From positions 1 through 57,326 of the forward strand of contig JAALKD010000016.1 of assembly GCA_011088215.1 (NCBI GenBank): a stretch of DNA of 57,326 nt, written 5' to 3'. Source of the DNA: Sphingomonadales bacterium (GTDB taxonomy: Bacteria; Pseudomonadota; Alphaproteobacteria; Sphingomonadales; Kordiimonadaceae). The position numbers and the translations under genes were made by a program. Position 1 is the stretch's first letter. The number at the start of each line of letters is the position of its first letter. Below, in pieces: positions 18,166-25,544 of the stretch. The notes under the pieces are model-generated. The model saw only the letters and a list, made by a program, of their open reading frames with translations, searched no databases and was not told the origin of the DNA.

Positions 18166-18899
18166 CCGGCCTCCCGCTTGCTTTCAATCACAATACGATT
18201 GACCCATAGCCAAAAGGTAATGACCGCGGCGAAATAAACAATGTCGCCTAAGGTCACGACACCTTTTTGCAAGCTTTCAAAGTGGCTAAGGAACGACAGG
18301 TTTGCCACCGCCAGAACCAGTGTTTCAGGCGCCCAGGCACCCACTGTGTCCAAAACCATCGGCAACCCGGCAACCAAAAACAGAAAGCAAACCGTCACTG
18401 CTAAAATAAAAGCAACCACCTGATTTTTTGTGATCGCCGACATAGCCGCACCGATCGCCAGATAGGCTGCAGCCATCAGCAAAGACCCCAGATAGCCGGT
18501 TACAATCACGCCGTTGTCGGGCGCGCCCAACCAGTTGACCGTGATCCAGATCGGGAAAGTCAACGCCAGCGCCAGCGCAGCAAAAGCCAGAGCCGCCAGG
18601 TATTTGCCGATAACAATCGCCCGCGTGGGTATCGGCAATGTCAACAACAGCTCAAATGTTCCCGAACGCCTATCTTCCGACCATAATCGCATGGCAATTG
18701 ATGGCATCAGGAACAGATACAGCCACGGCTGGTAGGTGAAAAACGAAACCAGATCAGCCTGTTCCCGAGTGTAAAAAGACCCCAGATAAAAAGTAAACAA
18801 ACCCTGCATAATCAGGAAAATCACCAAAAACACATAGGCAACCGGGCTAGCAAAATAGCTTGAAAATTCGCGCCGGAAAATTGTCTTAACCGCACCCAT
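18162..18899 (-). CDS. ABC-2 type permease (GldF-like)
   Basis: A 245-residue integral membrane protein with six predicted spans and the GldF/NosY-type opening FRREFSSYFASPVAYVFLVIF. The cytoplasmic loop WSEDRRSGTFELLLTLPI is the family's signature coupling segment. Its ATG follows the ATPase stop directly, and its own stop overlaps the next gene by four bases. With the ATPase it would form the inner-membrane core of the transporter. Confidence 0.9.
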   Translation of the reverse strand: MGAVKTIFRREFSSYFASPVAYVFLVIFLIMQGLFTFYLGSFYTREQADLVSFFTYQPWLYLFLMPSIAMRLWSEDRRSGTFELLLTLPIPTRAIVIGKYLAALAFAALALALTFPIWITVNWLGAPDNGVIVTGYLGSLLMAAAYLAIGAAMSAITKNQVVAFILAVTVCFLFLVAGLPMVLDTVGAWAPETLVLAVANLSFLSHFESLQKGVVTLGDIVYFAAVITFWLWVNRIVIESKREAG

Positions 18900-19847
18900 T
18901 TATACGTCCTTCTCCGTCAGTTGACGGAACACATCATCCAGCCGACCGGGGTCAACAGTATATTGGCTGACCTGCCAGTTACTCACCGCAGCGATGTCAC
19001 CGATCGTGTCAGCAATGTCACCGCCACCGCGCGCCAAAATGGTTAACCGCATCAGCTCGCCTTCATGGGCCGCCTCGACACCAGCAACCATTTTGATGCC
19101 TTTAAGTGCGGCTGCTGCTTTTTCAGCATTCTCCAGCGGCAATAACATGGTGACAGCATTTTTGTATTTAGACCGTGCCCGCAACTCGCTGGGTTTGCCG
19201 TCAGCAACAACCATACCGCGGTTAATAATCACAGCCCGATGACACAGCGCATCAACTTCTTCGAGAATATGGGTCGAAATAATTATCGCTCGGTCAACTG
19301 ACATAGCCTCTATCAACCGCCGAACCTCATGTTTTTGGTTAGGGTCAAGACCATCTGTCGGTTCGTCCAAAATAAGCACATCAGGAGCATGCAATATAGC
19401 CGCCGCCAACCCGACCCGACGCTTAAAACCCTTGGACAACGTTTCGATCCGCTGCTCCATCACTTTTTCAAGGTTCACAGCGCTGGCTGCGCTTTCAATT
19501 ACGTCCTCTGCCTCGCGCCCGGTAATGCCGTGGGTTTCAGCAATAAACATCAAAAAGGACCGCGGCGACATTTCGCCGAACAGCGGCGCGCCTTCAGGCA
19601 AATAACCGATGCGCGCCCGCGCGCGCTCATTTTCAGATGTTACCTGCTCGCCGCAGATGTAAGCCGTACCGCTGGTCGGTGCCAAAAAGCCGGTCAGCAT
19701 TTTCATGGTCGTGGTTTTGCCAGCGCCGTTAGGGCCCAGAAAGCCCAAAACTTCGCCTTTTTTAACGCTAAGCGAAATATCGTCTACCGCTTTCAGGTCA
19801 CCAAAATGCTTACTGAGATTACGGGCTTCCAAAAGAATATCGGCCAC
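18900..19847 (-). CDS. ABC transporter ATP-binding protein (GldA-like)
   Basis: A 315-residue ATPase with Walker A GPNGAGKTT (38-46), signature LSKGF (137-141, with K replacing the usual first G of LSGGQ), Walker B and D-loop LILDEPTDGLDPN (158-170) and the switch histidine in STHILEE. About 80 extra C-terminal residues form the domain seen in the drug-export/GldA class. A GTG start at 19847 is preceded by AAAGGA. It is the first gene of the four-gene cassette. The partner permease and GldG-like protein follow without gaps. Confidence 0.92.
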   Translation of the reverse strand: MADILLEARNLSKHFGDLKAVDDISLSVKKGEVLGFLGPNGAGKTTTMKMLTGFLAPTSGTAYICGEQVTSENERARARIGYLPEGAPLFGEMSPRSFLMFIAETHGITGREAEDVIESAASAVNLEKVMEQRIETLSKGFKRRVGLAAAILHAPDVLILDEPTDGLDPNQKHEVRRLIEAMSVDRAIIISTHILEEVDALCHRAVIINRGMVVADGKPSELRARSKYKNAVTMLLPLENAEKAAAALKGIKMVAGVEAAHEGELMRLTILARGGGDIADTIGDIAAVSNWQVSQYTVDPGRLDDVFRQLTEKDV

Positions 19848-19954
19848 ACAGTGTTCCTTTTTGAACTATTCTTCAATTCGATTGGGGTCTATCGCCTGAT
19901 ATACCTGAAAATTGGCGGCTTGCAAGGGTTGAGCGCCAAAATGCCACTATTAAT

Positions 19955-20644
19955 TCAGACTGCTCTTGGCGCATTCTTGGCCAAGCCATCAAATTGATCA
20001 AACATACGGTCCCGCCAGACCCGCAGCTCAACGCTTTCCACAATAGGGTCAAAGTTACTGATAATATGAGGCCACATCAAGCTGCCCATCACGCAATAAT
20101 CGGCAAATGCAGGTGCCTTGCCTGATAAATATTCGTTGTTTTGAAGAATCGATTCAAGCGGGCCAAAATTTGCCTTAAACGCCGCCCGAAGCTCGTCGCG
20201 GCCAGCGCGCATATCCTCAATTTTACGCCCTCCAAGCCTTGGTTCTCGAGTGGTCCTGAAATACTCTTGGTTCGCTTCATCTAGCGCTTCATAGATATCA
20301 GTCACAATCATGGGAAACATTGGCATGACAATGTTGCGGTCGACCCAATTGTTAACAATCACCGACTGCTCCGCTGCCAAAGGAGTTTCAAACAAGGGAT
20401 TGCCGGAAAAATTCACTTCCAGATATCGAGCAATATCCAGGCTTTCAGACACCCACTTCTCGTCGTGCTTGATAACAGGCACTGTTTTCACGCCCGAGCC
20501 AGCGAGCGCTGATTTATCGGTAAAAGTAACCGTTTCGGTCTGATGGGGGATGGCCTTGTGTGCCAGCATCAATTTTATCCGCCACACAAACGGACTAAAG
20601 CATACGTCCGATTGCGCCCCACAAAGTTCATAAAATGTCAGCAT
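19955..20644 (-). CDS. Glutathione S-transferase family protein
   Basis: A 229-residue protein with an N-terminal thioredoxin-like domain (strand MLTFYELCGAQ, a cis-proline segment TVPVIKHDEKW and SESLDIARYLE for glutathione gamma-glutamyl contact) and an all-helical C-terminal domain ending in a tryptophan-rich VWRDRMFDQF. The sequence SDVCFSPFVWRIKLML replaces the usual SxxC catalytic region. Substrate unknown. It lies 107 bp upstream of the ABC cassette on the same strand and might share its transcript. No sign of damage. Confidence 0.85.
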   Translation of the reverse strand: MLTFYELCGAQSDVCFSPFVWRIKLMLAHKAIPHQTETVTFTDKSALAGSGVKTVPVIKHDEKWVSESLDIARYLEVNFSGNPLFETPLAAEQSVIVNNWVDRNIVMPMFPMIVTDIYEALDEANQEYFRTTREPRLGGRKIEDMRAGRDELRAAFKANFGPLESILQNNEYLSGKAPAFADYCVMGSLMWPHIISNFDPIVESVELRVWRDRMFDQFDGLAKNAPRAV

Positions 20645-20945
20645 GGTACCCCCTTATCGCCGAATAGTGTCACCGCTGGTGCGGCCAAATTATTCGACAC
20701 TTTAGCCACTGGTTTGCAGCAGGTCTACAGCCCAATAACACATGCAAGAAATGGAGTTGTGGTTGAACAGAAAACTGGCCCGGCCGGGGGACAAGAGAAC
20801 CTGGAGGTCAGGGGGACCAAGGAACGCAACCGGTCGGACCAGCAGAGGCCAACAAAAAAAATATGGGCCGCGATTGCGGCCCATAAATGACTGAATTATG
20901 GCCAAAAAAGGCCAAACGGTATTTTGCTCACGTCAGACGTAGTCC
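20645..20945. other. Intergenic stretch holding a terminator
   Basis: About 300 bp between the DUF2807 gene and the glutathione transferase gene, both on the minus strand. The DUF2807-proximal end holds a strong hairpin terminator; the rest must carry the promoter of the transferase gene. No reading frame with gene-like features was seen. Confidence 0.6.
20852..20884 (-). terminator. Intrinsic terminator after the DUF2807 pair
   Basis: A perfect 9-bp stem, ATGGGCCGC (20863-20871) with GCGGCCCAT (20876-20884), and a 4-nt loop. On the minus strand it is followed by a run of eight T. It lies about 60 bp beyond the stop of the DUF2807 gene ending at 20946, as expected for its terminator. Confidence 0.88.
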
Positions 20946-21659
20946 TTAGCGAAGCACAACGTCGCCAGAACCCATAGAGCGTGACTTAACCTTTTCAGGT
21001 TTGCCCCAAACCGTCACATCACCGGATCCCATAATGCCCACGTCAACACTCTCATTCAGCGTCGCGCTCACATCGCCCGAGCCCATGATACTAATGTCAC
21101 CACTTTTGCAAGCCATCTTCCGTCCACTGACATCGCCGGACCCTTTAACTTCCACATCCAGTGTATTGCATTCACCAGACGCCGCAACGTCGCCGGACCC
21201 TTTGATATCGATTGAAAGACGGTCCGCCTTGGCATCGATCAACTCAATGTCGCCAGATCCATTAACATTGGCTTTAAAGTCACCACCGCTAAGGCCACGA
21301 ACTTCATAGTCGCCCGAACCATCAACTCGCACCGCCTCAAGGCTTTTAACAGTGATATCAACTCGCAGCACATCGATGTTGCGATAACCGCGCCAATTTT
21401 TCTTATGTTCAAGTTCAATATGCAGCGTGTCACCGCGCACCTCGGTTTCGACTTTGTCGATAATATCGCTATCGGCCGTCACTTTCACCGACTGTTCTTC
21501 ACCAACAGTTACATAAACCTCGAACGAGCCTTTGTTGCGAATGCTGGTAAATGTGTCCAGCGCGCGCATCTGCTCAGAAGCATCGTCGGCGGAAACGCCA
21601 ACAACGCCCAATCCAGTCATGATTGCCGCACATGATACGGCTTTGATCAGAGTTTTCAT
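20946..21659 (-). CDS. Exported DUF2807 (head GIN-type) protein, copy 1
   Basis: A 237-residue protein with a signal peptide (MKTLIKAVSCAAIMTGLGVVGVSA) and a single DUF2807-type right-handed beta-helix. Seven GSGD motifs recur about every 20 residues (DGSGDYEV, NGSGDIEL, KGSGDVAA, KGSGDVSG, MGSGDVSA, MGSGDVTV, MGSGDVVL), marking one turn each. Only two cysteines remain after the signal peptide, near ASGECNTLD and KMACKSGD, and may form a disulfide. I chose ATG at 21659 over 21674 because AGGGAAT precedes it. It sits 48 bp downstream of a second DUF2807 gene. Function unknown; such proteins are thought to act at the envelope. Confidence 0.87.
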   Translation of the reverse strand: MKTLIKAVSCAAIMTGLGVVGVSADDASEQMRALDTFTSIRNKGSFEVYVTVGEEQSVKVTADSDIIDKVETEVRGDTLHIELEHKKNWRGYRNIDVLRVDITVKSLEAVRVDGSGDYEVRGLSGGDFKANVNGSGDIELIDAKADRLSIDIKGSGDVAASGECNTLDVEVKGSGDVSGRKMACKSGDISIMGSGDVSATLNESVDVGIMGSGDVTVWGKPEKVKSRSMGSGDVVLR

Positions 21660-21707
21660 CTGCAATTCCCTCATAAATTTAACGTATGTTTATGGCCAAA
21701 AGCCGGA

Positions 21708-22421
21708 TTATTTAATCGAGATACTCGATAGACCGCCGGAATGTTTGCGAACATCTTTCGGATCACCGTAGACCGAAATAGACGCAACACCAGCAACATT
21801 GGCATCAATGCTTTGGCTGGCAAATACGGTTGCAGAACCTGCACCCTTTACGTCCACTTCAACATTTTCGCATTTCAGGTCATCGGCATCAATATCGCCA
21901 GCGCCTTTAACATCCAGTGTCAGCGTGCCGCATGTGCCTTCAATATCCACTTCAGCTGCGCCGCGAATATCAATTGACAAATCATCGCTTTTGATGTCGC
22001 GCAATTCACCATCTACCGCACCGAGAACTTCAAGTTCTTTCAGCTCAGGCATGGTGATAGTAACCTCAACATTGGTATTGTTCCAAAAGCTACGGCGGCC
22101 ATTATCATCCATGTCGATAATAAGTGTGTCACCATCAATTTCGGTGATTACATCAGCCAGACGGTTAGCCCGCGATTCAATATGGACAGAAAATTCCTGG
22201 CCTGCCGTCAGCTCAAGGTCAATGGCGCCTTTAACTTGGATTTTGGTGAAGCCGGAAACGTCGCGATCTTCACTGGCGCGACCTTTGCGATCGTCGTCAT
22301 GCGCCATTGTGGCGGAGCCTGCAACTGAATAGCCAACACTGGCTGCGATACCCGCTGCCAAAAAGGCGGCAAGCGTTTTACGCCCAAGCGACGGGCGGTT
22401 GTAATAGGATTGAGTTCCCAT
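21708..22421 (-). CDS. Exported DUF2807 protein, copy 2
   Basis: A 237-residue relative of the gene just downstream. A Tat-less hydrophobic segment near residues 16-36 (TLAAFLAAGIAASVGYSVAG) should act as a signal peptide, followed by an Asp/Arg-rich linker (HDDDRKGRASEDRDV). The helix turns are marked by looser motifs (LGAVDGEL, RGAAEVDI, KGAGDIDA, KGAGSATV, AGVASISV) instead of the strict GSGD of copy 1. Two cysteines (EGTCGTLT, DLKCENVE) match those of copy 1. AGAGGATC provides the ribosome site. It is the first gene of the pair; the transcript ends at the hairpin near 20860. Diverged tandem duplicates. Confidence 0.85.
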   Translation of the reverse strand: MGTQSYYNRPSLGRKTLAAFLAAGIAASVGYSVAGSATMAHDDDRKGRASEDRDVSGFTKIQVKGAIDLELTAGQEFSVHIESRANRLADVITEIDGDTLIIDMDDNGRRSFWNNTNVEVTITMPELKELEVLGAVDGELRDIKSDDLSIDIRGAAEVDIEGTCGTLTLDVKGAGDIDADDLKCENVEVDVKGAGSATVFASQSIDANVAGVASISVYGDPKDVRKHSGGLSSISIK

Positions 22422-22739
22422 TGGTTAGATCCTCTCTGTTAACTGTCGTTTATTTTATTATTATTGTTTAGGTTTTTCGTTTTTATATGAACCCATAGAT
22501 AAATATTCCATTTCAATAGTTCAAGGTCAAGGGTGAAGCCAAATTTGGCCACTTTGGCGCGTAAAACGCACTGCTCACCGTAAAATTGACTAAAAACTCG
22601 CCAAACTGGAGGCTAATCTCAATGTTACCACACGCGATGCGCAGGCCGAGTCGCGTTGCACAGGCCGGTCAAAAATCCATGCAAGACTATTTGCTTTTTG
22701 AGCTAATCTGGCCCACAATCAGCTATCTTTGAGGGGTAT
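22422..22739. other. Divergent promoter region, no gene seen
   Basis: 318 bp between the DUF2807 pair and the DUF2794 gene on the other strand. The DUF2807-proximal 100 bp are very AT-rich (TTATTTTATTATTATTG), fitting a promoter. I see no operator dyad that stands out and no small gene. Confidence 0.5.
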
Positions 22740-23114
22740 ATGGACGATATTTTATTGCATCATGGGCGTAATATAGAGGGCAGCAGTGCAGGCTCGACGC
22801 ACCTCAAACGTGACGCAACCGTTTATTTTGTCCGCACTGAGTTGACACAAATTCTCAATATATATGGCCGGTTGGTCGCGGCGGGCGAATGGCGCGATTA
22901 TGCTATTGATCATATGAAAGAGCAGGCCGTGTTTTCGGTGTTCCGCCGGACCAGTGATGTGCCTCACTATAGAATTATCAAGGAACCGGGGCTCGCGAAC
23001 ATGCAAGGCGCCTGGCGAATAGTTGGGGCAAATGGCCAAATTCTGAAACGCGGCAAAGAACTAAAAGCGCTACTGCGCTATTTTGACCGCCATTTGCTAA
23101 AAGCTGTCACGTAA
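22740..23114 (+). CDS. DUF2794 protein
   Basis: A 124-residue protein recognised as DUF2794, a family largely restricted to alphaproteobacteria. Typical blocks are VYFVRTELTQILNIYGRLVAAGEWRDYAIDH, AVFSVFRRTSDVPHYRI and the C-terminal RGKELKALLRYFDRHL. No membrane span, so cytosolic. A GAGGGG ribosome site precedes the ATG. No function is known for the family. It converges with the hybrid kinase gene 21 bp downstream. Confidence 0.88.
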   Translation: MDDILLHHGRNIEGSSAGSTHLKRDATVYFVRTELTQILNIYGRLVAAGEWRDYAIDHMKEQAVFSVFRRTSDVPHYRIIKEPGLANMQGAWRIVGANGQILKRGKELKALLRYFDRHLLKAVT

Positions 23115-23135
23115 ACCGCCACTCAGACCGCTTCA

Positions 23136-25148
23136 TTAAGCACCACCGTTTTTCCTGTCAGTCAAAACAGTAGACTTGATCAGGTGATCCAGATCCTGCC
23201 AGTTGATCGGCTTAGCGGCGCAAGCCTGAATACCAACCTGTTTATATTCCTCTACGTGGGCGGCAGCGGCATCAGCCGTGAGCGCAATAATGGGAATATT
23301 GCACCAATCATTTTTGGATGCCCGGATTTTTCTTGAGGCACTGACCCCGTCCAACACCGGCATGTGAATATCCATCAATATTAAATCGAACCCATTGGCC
23401 CCCGACGTGTCAGCCGCAGCTTCCACCAAAGCATCTATGGCCTGCTGGCCATCTGACACCAAACTAAGCTGGTAACCAAAGCGGTCCGTAAGGAATTTCT
23501 TCAACATCATTTGATTGACCGGATTGTCCTCAGCAGCAAGAACGCGAATATCTTTGGCCACCAGATCAGTAACAGCTTTTTGTTCACTAACAACAGTTTC
23601 GCTTTCCGTCTGCGCCCGGTCATAAACCGCTTCAAAATAGAAGGTACTGCCGAAACCCTTTTTGCTGGCGCACCACACTTTTCCGTCCATCAGTCCGGCC
23701 AATTTTTTACATATGGAAAGCCCCAGGCCAGTGCCTTCGGATGACCGACTGCGCGTGCCTTCAGCCTGGTAAAATGGCTGAAACAGCTTTCGCCGCTCCG
23801 CAGGCGTAAGGCCAAGGCCGTCGTCGCGGACAGCAAAACTGATGAACACTTTGCCGGTGCCTGCAACCCCGTATGTCTCGTCCACTTCGGCGCGCAGCGC
23901 TACCCCGCCCTGCTCGGTAAATTTGGTCGCGTTGGACCGGAAATTATTCAAAATCTGGGTAACCCGGACCGGATCCATCATCAAAAACAGGTCAGGATCA
24001 CTGTTTGTCGATAGCGAGAATTTTAGCCCTTTGGCTTCCGTTGCCTTTTTATGAGTTTGGGACAATTCTTCAATCAAATCCGCCAGCTTCACTGGCTTGG
24101 GATGAATGTCAAATCTGCCAGCTTCCATTTTGGAAACATCCAGAACGTCCGACAGAACGGTCAGTAACTGGTCACTGCTGTTTAGGGCGATTTGCGACAG
24201 GCGTTTGCGCTCACCAGCATCCTCCTCATCGCCCAACAACTCCAGAACGCTGGTAATGCCGTTAAGTGGTGTGCGGACTTCATGACTAATTAGCGCTAAA
24301 AAGTCAGATTTGGCTGCGTTAGCCTGGTCGGCTTCATCTTTGGCCAACACAAGTTGCTCTTCGCGGGCTTTTTGCACGCCGATATCCTGGTGGGTTCCGA
24401 CAATTCGCAGCGGCGAACCGTCTCGGCGCCGGCTAACAATTTTGCCTCGACTCAAAATCCAGATCAGGCTGCCATCTTTGCGCACCATCTGAAACTCGTC
24501 TTCCAGAAAACCGTCACCCATCGCAACATAATCTTCCACCCCCTGCTCGTAATCGATCACATCGTCTGGGTTACAAAGAATCGACCAAGTGTCATAAGAA
24601 TGGGGAAGTTCAAATTGTTCGTAGCCCAGCATTTTCATATACTGCCGACTGAAGTAGACTTCGCCTGTTGCCACATCCCAGTCCCACAAGCCATAATCAG
24701 CACCGTCGACCGCGAAGCGCAGCTGGTCCCTCTCGCGCAGCAAACGCCCGGTTTCCTCCTCGGTTGAGGGCGCGATCTTGCGAATGATGACCACACAGCA
24801 CAGCCCAGGCTGACTGAGCGGCGCGGCGCTCCAGCGCATAATGTTTTTCTCGTCCTGCAAACTGCCCAAATCGGCAAGCTCGTCACGAATCGAGGTGCCA
24901 GCAGCCAAAACTTCTAAATCTGATTTGTTCAGGAAATTCTGACATATGTCGAAATGCGAAAGTCCGATCAGGTCTGCGGCTTTTTCAGCACCCAGTGTCT
25001 TTGCCCATATGTCATTTACTTCAACATAGTGCCCGTCATGGTCAAGCGAAGCAGCGCCAACCGAGAGCGCATCAAGCACCAGATCGGCCAGCGACCCGTC
25101 GGCCTCCTGCCCCGGCGGCGGCTCAGTCCTGTTAGCCAACTTCGTCAA
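23136..25148 (-). CDS. Hybrid PAS-domain sensor histidine kinase with receiver
   Basis: A 670-residue soluble-looking kinase without membrane spans. Order: PAS at about 22-125, PAS/PAC at about 142-262 (LWDWDVATGEVYFS to IVGTHQDIG), HisKA with phospho-histidine H289 in LALISHEVRTPLNG, HATPase_c with N-box NNFRSNATKF (401-410), DDGLGL (442-447) and EGTGLGLSI (471-479), then a receiver domain from about 534 with phospho-acceptor D593 in LMDIHMPVLDG. The receiver is cis-acting; an output partner is not encoded nearby, so signal and target are unknown. The proposed start is TTG at 25148, preceded by GAGG at a long spacing, and is the least certain part of the call. Confidence 0.9.
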   Translation of the reverse strand: MTKLANRTEPPPGQEADGSLADLVLDALSVGAASLDHDGHYVEVNDIWAKTLGAEKAADLIGLSHFDICQNFLNKSDLEVLAAGTSIRDELADLGSLQDEKNIMRWSAAPLSQPGLCCVVIIRKIAPSTEEETGRLLRERDQLRFAVDGADYGLWDWDVATGEVYFSRQYMKMLGYEQFELPHSYDTWSILCNPDDVIDYEQGVEDYVAMGDGFLEDEFQMVRKDGSLIWILSRGKIVSRRRDGSPLRIVGTHQDIGVQKAREEQLVLAKDEADQANAAKSDFLALISHEVRTPLNGITSVLELLGDEEDAGERKRLSQIALNSSDQLLTVLSDVLDVSKMEAGRFDIHPKPVKLADLIEELSQTHKKATEAKGLKFSLSTNSDPDLFLMMDPVRVTQILNNFRSNATKFTEQGGVALRAEVDETYGVAGTGKVFISFAVRDDGLGLTPAERRKLFQPFYQAEGTRSRSSEGTGLGLSICKKLAGLMDGKVWCASKKGFGSTFYFEAVYDRAQTESETVVSEQKAVTDLVAKDIRVLAAEDNPVNQMMLKKFLTDRFGYQLSLVSDGQQAIDALVEAAADTSGANGFDLILMDIHMPVLDGVSASRKIRASKNDWCNIPIIALTADAAAAHVEEYKQVGIQACAAKPINWQDLDHLIKSTVLTDRKNGGA

Positions 25149-25544
25149 TTAATACGTATCCTCATCAACCAAATGTTAGCTCCATCCAGCGCCACACTTA
25201 TAAGTATAGTGTATTTCAACTCCAGTGTAGATAACAATCAGTTAGCAAAACATTTACAACTGACCCATTTATTAACAAAAGCCAGAATAGACTAATGGCA
25301 ATATCTTATTGGGAAAACTTCGTAAGTTGAGGCGTAGCTGGCGCCGAAACTGAATCATAAAGCTTCGTACGCGAACGCAGCTCCTCTGGATCAACGTAAA
25401 TATGGCTGCGCAACCTGCTTCAAAAAGGGTCCAAACCAAACCGTAGAAATAGTGCGTTAGAAAATATCGAGAATACTTAAATAAAAACCGCCGCACATGA
25501 TGCGCGGCGGGAAATACGAACTTGAAAACGCTAGAGACACATCT
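25149..25544 (-). other. Intergenic region between chemoreceptor and hybrid kinase
   Basis: About 400 bp, AT-rich next to the kinase start. It holds the terminator of the chemoreceptor gene at one end (25482-25510) and must carry the kinase promoter at the other. No convincing gene. Confidence 0.5.
25482..25510 (-). terminator. Intrinsic terminator of the first chemoreceptor gene
   Basis: CCGCCGCACA (25488-25497) pairs with TGCGCGGCGG (25501-25510) with one mismatch and a TGA loop. On the minus strand the stem is followed by TTTTTATTT. It lies about 35 bp beyond the chemoreceptor stop codon. Confidence 0.85.

Noticed and set aside
19329..19997. 222-residue open frame on the plus strand over the ABC ATPase gene
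   Set aside because: It is antisense to a clear ATPase with Walker and signature motifs, and its translation has no family features.
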